From the NCBI RefSeq assembly GCF_008274805.1, contig NZ_CP022579.1:620001-684000 (forward strand): a stretch of DNA of 64,000 bases. The letters run 5' to 3'. The notes under the pieces are model-generated. The model worked only from the letters and a program-made list of their open reading frames with translations, searched no databases and was not told where the DNA came from. This DNA is from Oryzomicrobium terrae. GTDB taxonomy: Bacteria; Pseudomonadota; Gammaproteobacteria; Burkholderiales; Rhodocyclaceae. Each line of letters begins with the position of its first letter. Position 1 is the first letter of the stretch. Positions 22,545-31,681 of this stretch are shown in pieces. The translations under genes were made by a program, and so were the position numbers.

Positions 22545-22625
22545 GGGGGCGTCGGGTGAGTGCGGGGGGGGCAGGGGGCTGGCGATCGATCAGGGTGACT
22601 TAAGCATTGCGCCCGAGCAAGCGGC

Positions 22626-22650
22626 AAGGTCCGCGACTGGCGCGGACCTT
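22626..22650. other. Perfect 10-bp inverted repeat upstream of sfsA
   Basis: AAGGTCCGCG and CGCGGACCTT flank a 5-base loop ACTGG. It lies in the gap between sfsA and the end of the receiver-TPR gene. It could terminate that gene or act as an operator for sfsA. The ACTGGCGCGG portion also resembles part of the 40-bp repeat family. Confidence 0.4.
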
Positions 22651-22689
22651 GGGGGGGGCTGCGGGATGCTTCCGTGTTGCTGAAGGATC

Positions 22690-22744
22690 GACCGGCGGGG
22701 CAGGCGAGGCATGAGGGCCATAAGGACCATGCAGCCCGCCGGTC
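22690..22744 (-). terminator. Inverted repeat after the receiver-TPR gene
   Basis: GACCGGCGGG (22690-22699) and CCCGCCGGTC (22735-22744) are exact complements with a 35-base loop, located 15 bases past the stop of the receiver-TPR gene. The long loop makes termination uncertain. Confidence 0.35.
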
Positions 22745-22759
22745 GCGTGACCCGCCGGG

Positions 22760-24391
22760 TCAGCGGGTCAGGGTGTCAAGCTGGCTCATCAACTGGGCGC
22801 AGCGCTTCTCGCCGGGGGCGAGGCGGCGCACGGTGAGCAGGCGCTCGCGGATTTCGTCCACCAGGGCCGGATCCACGGCGGTCTTCTGCATGATGCCGAG
22901 GGCCAGGTGGGCGAAGTTGAGCAGCACCCGGACGTTGCTGGGCAGGCGCTCGCAGGCGGTGCGCAGGGCGGCCAGGGCTTCGTCGAACTTGCCGTCCCGC
23001 ACCAGCAGCACGCCCTGGTTCATCAGCTCCAGGGCTTCCTTGCGCGAGGCTTCGACCAGGGCCGAGCCCTCGGCGCCCATGCTGGCGGTGTCGAACACCT
23101 GCTGGACGCGGCCAAGCAGGGTCTTGTCTTCGGGGTTGTTGCGCACCTCGTCCTGAAGCAGGGCGACGGCCTGGCTCTTCTCGCCGGTGACCAGCATCAG
23201 CTCGGCCATTTCCAGGGTGGTCGCGCTGTCGGTGCGCACGCCGCTCTGGTTGAGGGCTTCGCCCAGTTGCTGGGCGACCTTGCGCGCGGCGATCGGGTCG
23301 CCAGCCTTGTGGTGCACCATGCCTTCGGTGGCCAGGGCCTTGACCTTGACCTCGTCGTCGTTGAACTGCTTGGTCAGGGTGCCGAGCACCTGCAGGGCTT
23401 CGTTGGGGTTGTCCTTGGCGCTGCAGGTCTTGGCCAGGCCCAGGTAGGCGTCGGCGGTCTTGAGCACCGAGTGCTCGCCCAGGGCGACGCTCTTGCGGAA
23501 GGCCTTTTCGGCGTTGTCGAGCTTGCCCAGTTGCAGGGCCACTTCGCCCAGGATCTTCTGCCGGGTGACCGAGTTGGGCGACAGGCGCGCCGCCTGTTCA
23601 AGCACTTCCTCCGCCTTGGTCAGGTCGTCCTGAGCCTTGAGCACCGCCACCAGCCAGTCGTAGGCTTCCAGGAAGGTGCGGTTCTCGGCGACCAGGGCTT
23701 CGAGCAGGGCGCGGGCTTCGGCCAGCTCGCCGGCAGCGAACTGGGCCCGGGCCAGGCCGAGCTTGGCCCAGGGCACGTCCCGTTCGGCTAGGATGGCCGA
23801 GCACAGGGAGCGCGCCTGCTCGTGCTCGCCGGCGGAGAGCAGCAGCTGGCATTTCAGGCGCAGCAGTTCGCCGGCGTTGCTGCGGTCGGTGGCCAGGCGC
23901 TGGTCGCACAGCTTCACGGCGCGCAGGAAGTCCTGCTCCACCACGGCCCGGTCGATGTCGGCGAAGGCTTCCTTCTTGCTCCAGATCTTGTCCAGGCGCA
24001 GGCGCAGGGTGGCCTCGGTGATCGGTTTGATCAGGTAGGCGTCGGGCTGATACTCGGCGGCGCCCATGACCACGTCGGTGGTCTTTTCGGCGGTGATCAT
24101 GATCCAGGCGCAGCCTGGGCCGATCAGGCTGCGGAACTTGGCTTCTTCGAGCACTTGCTGGCCGTTCTTGCCGGCCCCCAGGTTGAAGTCGCAGAGGACG
24201 CCGTCGAAGCGGTTCTTTTCCAGCAGGGCGATGGCCTCGCCGCCGTTGGCGGCGGTAGCGATGTTGCGCGGGTTCACCCCGCAGGAGCGCAGGATGTCGC
24301 GCAGGATGCTGCGCATGCCGTGGAAGTCGTCGATGATGAGAAAGCTCTTGTCGCCGAAGTCTGCCGGGAGTTGTTGTTGTGGAAGGCTCAT
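22760..24391 (-). CDS. Response regulator receiver domain with TPR repeats
   Basis: This 543-residue cytosolic protein has an N-terminal receiver domain (FLIIDDFHGMRSILRDIL, Asp68 in CDFNLGAGKNG, DAYLIKPI). A long array of tetratricopeptide-type helices follows from about residue 135 to the C-terminus, with no DNA-binding or enzymatic output domain. It probably works through protein contacts. It is encoded 26 bases after a soluble histidine kinase, which is its likely partner. Comparable receiver-TPR proteins occur in pseudomonads and Rhodocyclales; their roles are little known. Confidence 0.88.
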   Translation of the reverse strand: MSLPQQQLPADFGDKSFLIIDDFHGMRSILRDILRSCGVNPRNIATAANGGEAIALLEKNRFDGVLCDFNLGAGKNGQQVLEEAKFRSLIGPGCAWIMITAEKTTDVVMGAAEYQPDAYLIKPITEATLRLRLDKIWSKKEAFADIDRAVVEQDFLRAVKLCDQRLATDRSNAGELLRLKCQLLLSAGEHEQARSLCSAILAERDVPWAKLGLARAQFAAGELAEARALLEALVAENRTFLEAYDWLVAVLKAQDDLTKAEEVLEQAARLSPNSVTRQKILGEVALQLGKLDNAEKAFRKSVALGEHSVLKTADAYLGLAKTCSAKDNPNEALQVLGTLTKQFNDDEVKVKALATEGMVHHKAGDPIAARKVAQQLGEALNQSGVRTDSATTLEMAELMLVTGEKSQAVALLQDEVRNNPEDKTLLGRVQQVFDTASMGAEGSALVEASRKEALELMNQGVLLVRDGKFDEALAALRTACERLPSNVRVLLNFAHLALGIMQKTAVDPALVDEIRERLLTVRRLAPGEKRCAQLMSQLDTLTR

Positions 24392-24417
24392 TGAGGGTTC
24401 CTGACTGGGGGCCGGCG

Positions 24418-25107
24418 TTAGGGCAGGCAGAGCACGAAGCAGCCGCCGCCCCAGGCGCCGCCGTTTTCGAGGCGGATGCTGCCGGTCTTGCCCTTGTTGC
24501 GGTGCAGGCGCGCGACCATGGCCGAGAAGTAGAGGCCCAGGCCGGTGCTGCCGCCCTGGAAATCAACGCCCTGCATGGCGGCCACGCCGTCGTCGAGCAT
24601 CTTCTGCGGGTAGCCGCGGCCGTCGTCCTCGACGCGCAGCTCCAGTCCTTCGGCAGCGCGCCGGACCACCAGGCGAATGCGGTTCTGGGTGTAGTGGATG
24701 GCGTTGTTGAGGGCATGGCCGACCACCCCGCCGACCAGGTCAGCGTCGAAGGGCCAGATCAGGTCAGGCTCGCAGTCCACCTCGAAGGCGATACCCCGGG
24801 ATTCCAGCAGGGGCTGTTGCTGGGAGAGGGTTTCGTGGATGAAGTCGTCGAGCAGCCAGTCCTCGGGCGAGAACGGGTAGAGATGGTTGCCGAGCTTGTA
24901 CAGGGTGAGCAGCTGGATCAGGTTGCCATTGATGCGCTTGGTCTCGTACATCATGTGGCTCATGTCCTGATACTCGGGGCTTTCCCGGTCGGCAGCCGCC
25001 AGGATTTTCTCCATGCCGCCGATCAGGATGCTGATGGAGTTCTTCATGTCGTGCACCGACGAGGCGAGAAAAGCCGAAATGTCGGGCGTGGGCTCGGGCA
25101 GGGTCAT
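24418..25107 (-). CDS. Soluble sensor histidine kinase
   Basis: This compact 229-residue kinase has no membrane segment and no sensor domain. The phospho-acceptor region is SSVHDMKNSISIL (His19). The ATPase domain shows the N-box HALNNAIHYT, G1 DDGRGYP and a second glycine box STGLGLYFS. With the downstream receiver-TPR gene it forms a two-gene signalling unit. Without a sensor, input must come from another protein. Confidence 0.88.
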   Translation of the reverse strand: MTLPEPTPDISAFLASSVHDMKNSISILIGGMEKILAAADRESPEYQDMSHMMYETKRINGNLIQLLTLYKLGNHLYPFSPEDWLLDDFIHETLSQQQPLLESRGIAFEVDCEPDLIWPFDADLVGGVVGHALNNAIHYTQNRIRLVVRRAAEGLELRVEDDGRGYPQKMLDDGVAAMQGVDFQGGSTGLGLYFSAMVARLHRNKGKTGSIRLENGGAWGGGCFVLCLP

Positions 25108-25228
25108 GGTCGTCCCTTGAAGGCGGGAGGGTGGTAGGCAACGGGGGGCGTTTTTACCACAGGCAGATGACCGGCGTTTGATTCATGTCAGGCGTGGGTC
25201 AGCGCGGCCGCCCCGGGCCGACGGCCGG

Positions 25229-25636
25229 TCAGTTTTGCGGCGGGACCGGCATCGACTGGCGCCCGGCCAGGGCGGTCCAGCCGCGCACCACCCGGTACAG
25301 CACCCAGATGCCGGTCAGGGCGATCACCAGGATGGCGGCCGGAATGCCGATCAGGCTGATGGTCAGCACTCCGGCGATGACCAGCCACAGCAGGGCGAAC
25401 CAGAAGGTGCGCAGTTGCCAGCGGTAGTGGGTTTCCAGCCAGGTGCCGGCGACTTCGTCGCGCTTCACGTAGTTGAGGATGACGGCGATGATCGAGGGCC
25501 AGCCAAAGACGAAGGCGCCGACCACGGTGGCCGAGGACAGCACCCCGCTGATCGCGGAAATGGCATGGAGGGCGTACATGACGTGGCCCCAGGCCTTGGC
25601 ACCTTCGAGGTCGCGGGTAGCGGGTGAATTTTCCAT
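25229..25636 (-). CDS. Small predicted membrane protein
   Basis: This 135-residue protein has about three or four membrane helices (near residues 20-50 and 75-115) separated by a charged stretch, YVKRDEVAGTWLETHYRWQ. It resembles a widespread family of uncharacterised proteobacterial membrane proteins. The frame is open to 25693, but MENSPATRDL at 25636 follows a GGAG-like site and is preferred. It stands alone. The function is unknown. Confidence 0.8.
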   Translation of the reverse strand: MENSPATRDLEGAKAWGHVMYALHAISAISGVLSSATVVGAFVFGWPSIIAVILNYVKRDEVAGTWLETHYRWQLRTFWFALLWLVIAGVLTISLIGIPAAILVIALTGIWVLYRVVRGWTALAGRQSMPVPPQN

Positions 25637-25762
25637 CGTGTTCTCCGGGAAGGGCGGGGCGGCTGCCGGGCGGTGGCCGGACAGCCGCGCCAAGCAACGA
25701 GTCTAACCGAGGCCGGGGGGCGTCCCGGGTAACACTCCTTTACCGCACGGCGCAGCGCCGGG

Positions 25763-26374
25763 TCACAACGGCTTGTTCAGAAACAGGGCGTTGCCGGCGG
25801 CCGGGTCGAGCACGTAGGGGGCGAAGCCGGCGCGGGCGTAGGCGGCCCGGGCCCGGGCGTTGTTGGCCAGCACTTCCAGGGTCAGCTTGCAGCAGCCCAG
25901 CTCCCGGGCGCGGGCCTCGGCCCAGGCCAGCAGCAGGCGGCCGATGCCCTGGTCGCGCAGGCCGTCGCGCACCACCACGTCGTGGATGTTGAGCAGGGGC
26001 CGGGCGGCGAAGGTGGAAAAGCCGGCGAAGCAGTTGATCAGCCCAACGGCGTGTTCGCCTTGACCAGCGCAGTTGCCGTTTTCACTGCCAGCACCGCTGG
26101 TACCGTAGGCATCGCTGGCGTCTCTGGCCTGCCAGGCCAGGGCGCCGTGGAAGTGGGGCAGGCGGCGCAGCTCGCCCACCAGCGCAGCACGTACCGCCGG
26201 GGCGAGGCCAGTGCCGCCGCCCATGGGGTCGGCGGCGTAGTGGTCGAGCAGGTCGAGAAAGGCGACGGCCTGGACCGGGTCGTCCAGGTCGAGGGGGCGC
26301 ACCGTCACGGCGGCCGCCGGGGCGCCGTTCAACGTCCCCTCGTTGGCCGGGTTCCCCGGACGCTGCACGCTCAC
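25763..26374 (-). CDS. GNAT-family N-acetyltransferase
   Basis: This protein is 203 residues from the GTG at 26374, which overlaps the ubiD stop as GTGA. The acetyl-CoA-binding signature is [20 protein letters not shown], followed by [19 protein letters not shown]. The frame is open to 26470, but that start would lie well inside ubiD. Coupling to ubiD and the HD-GYP gene suggests co-expression. The substrate is unknown. Confidence 0.8.
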   Translation of the reverse strand: MSVQRPGNPANEGTLNGAPAAAVTVRPLDLDDPVQAVAFLDLLDHYAADPMGGGTGLAPAVRAALVGELRRLPHFHGALAWQARDASDAYGTSGAGSENGNCAGQGEHAVGLINCFAGFSTFAARPLLNIHDVVVRDGLRDQGIGRLLLAWAEARARELGCCKLTLEVLANNARARAAYARAGFAPYVLDPAAGNALFLNKPL

Positions 26375-27855
26375 AGCCCCAGCTCGCCCCACAGGGCGTC
26401 CACCCGGGCCTTCACCGCCGCGTCCATGACGATGGGGCGGCCCCATTCGCGCTGGGTCTCGCCCTGCCACTTGTTGGTGGCGTCCAGACCCATCTTGGAG
26501 CCCAGGCCGGCCACCGGGGAGGCGAAGTCCAGGTAGTCAATGGGGGTGTTGTCCACCAGGGTGGTGTCCCGGGTGGCGTCCATGCGGGTGGTCAGGGCCC
26601 AGATAACTTCCTTCCAGTCCCGGATGTTCACGTCGTCGTCCACCACGATGATGAACTTGGTGTACATGAACTGGCGCAGGAAGCTCCAGATGCCGAACAT
26701 CACCCGCTTGGCGTGGCCCGGGTACTGTTTCTTGATGCTGACCACGGCCAGCCGGTAGGAGCAGCCTTCCGGCGGCAGGTAGAAGTCCACGATCTCGGGA
26801 AACTGCTTTTGCAGCAGCGGCACGAACACCTCGTTGAGCGCCACCCCCAGCACCGCCGGCTCGTCGGGGGGCTTGCCGGTGTAGGTGGAGTGGTAGATCG
26901 GGTTCTTGCGGGTGGTGATGCGCTCCACCGTAAATACCGGGAAGTCGGCCTGCTCGTTGTAGTAGCCGGTGTGGTCGCCGTAGGGGCCTTCCAGGGCCGT
27001 CTCGCCGGGGTGGATCACCCCTTCCAGGACGATCTCGGCGTAGGCCGGCACTTGCAGGTCGGAGCCGATGCACTTGGTCAGCTCGGTCTTGGAGCCACGC
27101 AGCAGCCCGGCGAACTGGTACTCGGACAACGAATCGGGCACCGGGGTGACGGCCCCCAGGATGGTGGCCGGGTCGCAGCCGAGCACCACCGCCACGGGGA
27201 AGGGCTCGCCGGGTTTGGCCTGCTGATGGTCGCGGAAGTCCAGGGCGCCGCCCCGGTGGGCCAGCCAGCGCATGATCAGCTTGTTCTTGCCGATCACTTG
27301 TTGGCGGTAAATGCCTAGGTTCTGCCGATTCTTGCTCGGCCCCCGGGTGACGGTGAGGCCCCAGGTGACCAGGGGCGCCGCGTCGCCGGGCCAGCAATGT
27401 TGGATCGGCAGGCGGGCGAGGTCCACGTCGTCGCCCTCGATCACCACCTCGTGGCAGGGCGCGGAGGAGATCATCTTCGGCGCCATGTTGAGCACCTGCT
27501 TCAACACTGGCAGTTTTTCCCAGGCGTCCTTGAGGCCTTTGGGCGGCTCCGGCTCCTTCAGGTAGGCGAGGAGCTTGCCGACCTCGCGCAGGGCGGTGAC
27601 GGCATCGCCTTCCTCGCCCATGCCCAGGGCGACCCGTTCCACGGTGCCAAACAGGTTGGTCAGCACCGGCATGCCCAGGGGGCGGCCGCCCCGATCCACC
27701 GGGTTTTCGAACAGCAGGGCCGGGCCTTCGGCGCGCAACACCCGGTCGCCGATCTCGGTCATTTCCAGGTGGGTGGACACCGGCGCCGTGATGCGCTTGA
27801 GCTTGCCCCGGGATTCGAGCTGGTCGATGAATTCGCGCAGGTCGCGGTATTTCAC
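26371..27855 (-). CDS. ubiD: 4-hydroxy-3-polyprenylbenzoate decarboxylase
   Basis: This 494-residue UbiD-family enzyme uses prenylated FMN to decarboxylate 4-hydroxy-3-polyprenylbenzoate in ubiquinone synthesis. The N-terminus [14 protein letters not shown], internal [13 protein letters not shown] and C-terminal [15 protein letters not shown] are typical. The start is GTG at 27855, overlapping the stop of the upstream HD-GYP gene (GTGA). ubiA, the preceding pathway step, lies about 1.3 kb upstream on the same strand. Confidence 0.96.
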   Translation of the reverse strand: MKYRDLREFIDQLESRGKLKRITAPVSTHLEMTEIGDRVLRAEGPALLFENPVDRGGRPLGMPVLTNLFGTVERVALGMGEEGDAVTALREVGKLLAYLKEPEPPKGLKDAWEKLPVLKQVLNMAPKMISSAPCHEVVIEGDDVDLARLPIQHCWPGDAAPLVTWGLTVTRGPSKNRQNLGIYRQQVIGKNKLIMRWLAHRGGALDFRDHQQAKPGEPFPVAVVLGCDPATILGAVTPVPDSLSEYQFAGLLRGSKTELTKCIGSDLQVPAYAEIVLEGVIHPGETALEGPYGDHTGYYNEQADFPVFTVERITTRKNPIYHSTYTGKPPDEPAVLGVALNEVFVPLLQKQFPEIVDFYLPPEGCSYRLAVVSIKKQYPGHAKRVMFGIWSFLRQFMYTKFIIVVDDDVNIRDWKEVIWALTTRMDATRDTTLVDNTPIDYLDFASPVAGLGSKMGLDATNKWQGETQREWGRPIVMDAAVKARVDALWGELGL

Positions 27856-29129
27856 GCGGATACTCCTTTGAGGGTGCCGGCAAAGAACAGGTCAATGACT
27901 TCGCGGCGGAGGCGGTCGATGATGGTGGCGTCGCTGGCCGGGGTCAGGGTGTCGTACAACCCGGGCGCGATGCGGGAAAACGTGTCGAGCAGAGTCGGGT
28001 CGAAGTGGCGCCCCCGGCCTTCGGCGAGAACCGACAGGGCTGCCTCGCAGCTCATCGGTTCCTTGTAGGGACGGCGCGAGGTGAGGGCGTCGAAGACGTC
28101 GGCGATGGCGAACAGGCGGGCATTGAGGGGGATGGCTTCGCCCTGCAGGCCCCGGGGGTAGCCGCTGCCGTCGAACTTCTCGTGATGGCCCTCCACCACG
28201 TCGCGCCCGACGTTCAACCAGGTCGACGTCTGAATGATGTCCACGCCCAGGTCGACGTGGGTCTTCATCACCTCGAACTCCTCGGCGCTGAGCTTGCCGG
28301 GCTTGAGCAGGATGGCATCGCTGATGCCGATCTTGCCCACGTCGTGGAGAAAGGCGCCCACCACCAGGTGGCGCTGATCGCTTGCCGGCAGACCGGCGGC
28401 CTTGGCCAATTCCAGGGCGTACAGGGTGACCCGGTAGTTGTGGATGTTGGTGTCCGAGTCGCGCTTGGCGATGGCGCTGCCGAGCACTTCGAGCATGTCC
28501 AGGTTGCCGCGCAGCACCTGGGAGGAAAAGCGCAGCACGTCGCGGTTGAGGGAGATCAGGATCGGATAGAGGGCCAGGCTGGTCACCAGCACGGCGGCCA
28601 GCACCACCAGCAGCGAGATCAGCAGGTCGCGGCGGATCTGGGCCCGGGCGGCGGCATCGACCACGTAAACCCCTTCCAGATAGCCCGCCAGGGGGCCGTC
28701 GGCAACCCGCAGGGGGACCACCACTTGCACGACCCATTGGTCATCGATCTCGCGGCGGATGTAATGCACCTCGTCGCCGAGGGGGAACGGGTGAGCGTAG
28801 GGGCGCAGCGCGTCCTCGATGGCCTGGCTGCCGGGCTGGACCACCTCGGTGATGGTTTCCCGTTGCGGGCCGTACAGCTCGACGATGGCGAAGCGGCCCT
28901 TGGTCAGCTCGCGCACGTGCCCTTCAACCGTGGCAACGCTGGTCTGGCCCCGGTTGAAGGCTTCCAGTTCCGCCAGGGGAAAGCGCTGCGCTTCGGTCAG
29001 CGCCAGCGATGAGACATAGGCGTCGATCTGCTCCAGTTTGAAGACCACCACGCCGGTGCCGATCAGCAGACTGATGCTGAGCCAGGCCAGGAACAGGCGG
29101 GTTGCGGCGCGCCGGTGGAGCGTGTTCAT
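27852..29129 (-). CDS. Membrane HD-GYP cyclic-di-GMP phosphodiesterase
   Basis: This 425-residue protein has an N-terminal membrane helix (about 10-30), a periplasmic sensor part to about residue 165, a second helix, and an HD-GYP domain from about 220. Catalytic motifs are [12 protein letters not shown] and [13 protein letters not shown], so hydrolysis of cyclic-di-GMP is expected. The frame is open to 29915 antisense to nothing else useful, but [10 protein letters not shown] at 29129 is the natural start, just past the ubiA stop. It sits between ubiA and ubiD. Confidence 0.9.
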   Translation of the reverse strand: MNTLHRRAATRLFLAWLSISLLIGTGVVVFKLEQIDAYVSSLALTEAQRFPLAELEAFNRGQTSVATVEGHVRELTKGRFAIVELYGPQRETITEVVQPGSQAIEDALRPYAHPFPLGDEVHYIRREIDDQWVVQVVVPLRVADGPLAGYLEGVYVVDAAARAQIRRDLLISLLVVLAAVLVTSLALYPILISLNRDVLRFSSQVLRGNLDMLEVLGSAIAKRDSDTNIHNYRVTLYALELAKAAGLPASDQRHLVVGAFLHDVGKIGISDAILLKPGKLSAEEFEVMKTHVDLGVDIIQTSTWLNVGRDVVEGHHEKFDGSGYPRGLQGEAIPLNARLFAIADVFDALTSRRPYKEPMSCEAALSVLAEGRGRHFDPTLLDTFSRIAPGLYDTLTPASDATIIDRLRREVIDLFFAGTLKGVSA

Positions 29130-29137
29130 GGCGATGC

Positions 29138-30013
29138 TCAGCGCAGGGCGTAGTCGGCGGCGACGCCGAGGAAGATCGCGGCCCCGAGCCAGTTGTTGTG
29201 CATGAAGGCGCGGAAGCAGGGCATGCGCTCCCGGCCGCGGATCAGGAAGTAGTGGTACACCGCCATGCCGGCGGCCACCGCCAGCCCGGCGTAGAAGAGG
29301 AGGCCCATGCCCAGGCCGTAGCCGACCCAGCCGACCAGGCCGAGGGAGACGGCGTAGCAGACCATGACGGCGGCCACGTCGTAGCGGCCGAAGGTGATGG
29401 CCGAGGTCTTGATGCCGATCTTCAGGTCGTCGTTGCGGTCCACCATGGCGTATTCGGTGTCGTAGGCCACCGCCCAGAAGACGTTGGCCAGCAGCAGCCA
29501 CCAGGCCTGGGCCGGTACGGCGTGGGTCTGGGCCGCGTAGGCCATGGGGATGCCGAAGCCGAAGGCGATGCCCAGGTAGGCCTGGGGGATGGCAAAGAAG
29601 CGCTTGGTGAACGGGTAGGAGGCGGCGAGGAAGGCGCCGACCACCGCCAGGCCCAGCACCAGCATGTTCTGCAGGGGCAGAATCAGGGCCAGGGCGGCCA
29701 GGCACAGGCCGGTGAAGAGGGTCAGGGCCTCCTTGCTCGATACCTTGCGCGCCGCCAGGGGGCGGTCCTTGGTGCGCTCGACGTGGGGGTCGAAGTTGCG
29801 GTCGGCGAAGTCGTTGATGACGCAGCCGGCGGAGCGCATGAGCAGGGTGCCGAGAGCGAAGATCCACACCAGCACCCAGGACGGGCGCCCCTGGGCGGCG
29901 AACCACAGGGCCCACAGGGTGGGCCAGAGCAGCAGCAGGGTGCCGATCGGTTTGTCCAACCGCATCAGCTTTTCATAGTGGTCGAGCCGTTCGCGCCAGG
30001 TGATCGATGACAT
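29138..30013 (-). CDS. ubiA: 4-hydroxybenzoate polyprenyltransferase
   Basis: This 291-residue integral membrane enzyme attaches the polyprenyl tail to 4-hydroxybenzoate in ubiquinone synthesis. The first Asp-rich motif is [20 protein letters not shown] and the second is [13 protein letters not shown]. About eight or nine membrane helices are visible. It heads an apparent operon with the HD-GYP gene, ubiD and a GNAT gene. Confidence 0.96.
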   Translation of the reverse strand: MSSITWRERLDHYEKLMRLDKPIGTLLLLWPTLWALWFAAQGRPSWVLVWIFALGTLLMRSAGCVINDFADRNFDPHVERTKDRPLAARKVSSKEALTLFTGLCLAALALILPLQNMLVLGLAVVGAFLAASYPFTKRFFAIPQAYLGIAFGFGIPMAYAAQTHAVPAQAWWLLLANVFWAVAYDTEYAMVDRNDDLKIGIKTSAITFGRYDVAAVMVCYAVSLGLVGWVGYGLGMGLLFYAGLAVAAGMAVYHYFLIRGRERMPCFRAFMHNNWLGAAIFLGVAADYALR

Positions 30014-30079
30014 GTCGCCGGGGAAAAAAAGGGGAAAGGCGGGATTCTACCCTCCCCGGTCGTTTCGCCCGGCTAAGGG

Positions 30080-30104
30080 CGTACCCGGGGCGGTACGGTA
30101 AAAT
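30080..30104 (+). promoter_or_regulatory. Candidate promoter with small inverted repeat for the cyclase gene
   Basis: CGTACC (30080-30085) and GGTACG (30092-30097) form a 6-bp inverted repeat. TAAAAT at 30099-30104 resembles a -10 box about 25 bases before the chosen GTG start. No clear -35 box is seen. Confidence 0.35.
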
Positions 30105-30129
30105 TGGCCTGCTATTCCGGAATCCCCCT

Positions 30130-31635
30130 GTGCCGACCTCCTCCTCTTCCTCGATTCAGCGCAACGAACGCCGCCGTCTGGCCGAAGCGCGGGCGGTACG
30201 CACCGTGTTCGTCAGCACCCTGCTGTTCCTGCTCGGGCTGTGGGGGCTGGTCGCCTATTGGGGGCTGGATTCCTACCGCGAGACCCAGCGCCACAACGAA
30301 GACGCCCTGGTCCGCCTGAACCGGGTCACCCAGGCCCAGACCGATGCCTTGTTCAAGATGGCGGAGGTCTTCATGGCGGTGGCGGACCGCTGGCTGGCCG
30401 CGCGCCCCGGTATCGATCCGCGCACCGACGCCGATTTCATTGCCCTGGTGGAGGGCTTTCGCCAGCGCAGCAACGGGGTGATCGACATCCGCCTGATCGA
30501 TGCCCAGGGCGGCCTGTTCTTCGTGCCGTCCCGGGGCACCCTGCCGGTGCGCGACGTGTCCGACCGGGATTATTTCCGCCAGTCCATGGCCGGCGAGCCG
30601 GGCAAGATGGTGATCGCCGATCCGGTGGTCAGCCGCCTCAATGGTCACTGGATCATTCCCCTGGCCTGGCGCCTGTCCACCCCGGCGAGCGGGGTGACGG
30701 TGCTGTTCGCCAGCATCGAGCACGACGCCCTGGCCCAACTCTACGAGGCTGCGCGCATGCCGGAAGGGGGCAGTATTGCCTTGGTGCGCCGCGACGGCAC
30801 GCTGCTGGTGCGGGCGCCGTTCAACGAGCAGGTCATCGGCAAGAATTTTTCCGGTAACTACACCTTCACCACCCTGCTGCCCAAGGCGCCGAGCGGATTC
30901 GCCATGATTGCGGCGTCGGGTGTGGACGGCCAGCGCCGCCTGATGGCCTATTCGACCCTGCCCGACTATCCCCTGGTGCTGGCCGTCACCAGCGAGTTCC
31001 ACGCCAGCCTCGCCCCCTGGCGCCGGCATCTGGAAGTGGTGGTGGGCCTGGCCCTGATCCTCAGTTTCGGCGCCCTGTTCTTTGCCTGGCGCCTCGCCCG
31101 TTCCCTGGCGGTGCTGGCCCGGCACCATGCCGAGCTGCAGCGTCTGGCCACCACCGATATCCTCACCGGCTGCGCCAACCGGGGCCGCTTCCTCGATCTG
31201 CTGGGCAGCGAGTTCGCCCGCGCCAAGCGTTACGGGCAGCCGCTGGCGGTGCTCGTCGCCGACCTCGACTACTTCAAGCGCATCAACGACACCCACGGCC
31301 ACGCGGCAGGGGACGCTGCCCTGGTGGCCTTCGCAAGGGTGGTGCGGAGCAGCCTGCGCAGCATCGACGTGTTGAGCCGCTTCGGCGGCGAGGAGTTCGC
31401 CATCCTGCTGCCCAATACCGATCAGGAGGCGGCGCTGCAGGTGGCCGAGCGGGTGCGCGCCCTGGTCGACGGGATCGTCATCACCCTGCCCGGCGCCAAC
31501 CTGGGCTTCACCGCCAGCCTCGGCGTGGCCGCCCTTACGCCGGCTGATGCCGATATCGATGCCTTGCTGGCCCGGGCCGACCGGGCCCTCTACGCCGCCA
31601 AGGCGGACGGACGCAACTGCGTCCGGGCAGGCTAG
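30130..31635 (+). CDS. Membrane-anchored diguanylate cyclase (GGDEF)
   Basis: This 501-residue protein has two membrane helices (about residues 25-45 and 300-325) flanking a periplasmic dCache-like sensor. A GGDEF domain with GGEEF (RFGGEEFAILLP) follows, with an upstream RxxD inhibitory site (RSID), so it should make cyclic-di-GMP and be product-inhibited. The start is GTG at 30130; the frame is open to 30007, but that overlaps the divergent ubiA leader. The HD-GYP gene on the other side of ubiA has the opposing activity. Confidence 0.92.
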   Translation: MPTSSSSSIQRNERRRLAEARAVRTVFVSTLLFLLGLWGLVAYWGLDSYRETQRHNEDALVRLNRVTQAQTDALFKMAEVFMAVADRWLAARPGIDPRTDADFIALVEGFRQRSNGVIDIRLIDAQGGLFFVPSRGTLPVRDVSDRDYFRQSMAGEPGKMVIADPVVSRLNGHWIIPLAWRLSTPASGVTVLFASIEHDALAQLYEAARMPEGGSIALVRRDGTLLVRAPFNEQVIGKNFSGNYTFTTLLPKAPSGFAMIAASGVDGQRRLMAYSTLPDYPLVLAVTSEFHASLAPWRRHLEVVVGLALILSFGALFFAWRLARSLAVLARHHAELQRLATTDILTGCANRGRFLDLLGSEFARAKRYGQPLAVLVADLDYFKRINDTHGHAAGDAALVAFARVVRSSLRSIDVLSRFGGEEFAILLPNTDQEAALQVAERVRALVDGIVITLPGANLGFTASLGVAALTPADADIDALLARADRALYAAKADGRNCVRAG

Positions 31636-31681
31636 GCTCCCGCGTCGCCCCGGGCGCCAGGGGGGGCGGGCTCCGCGCCGC

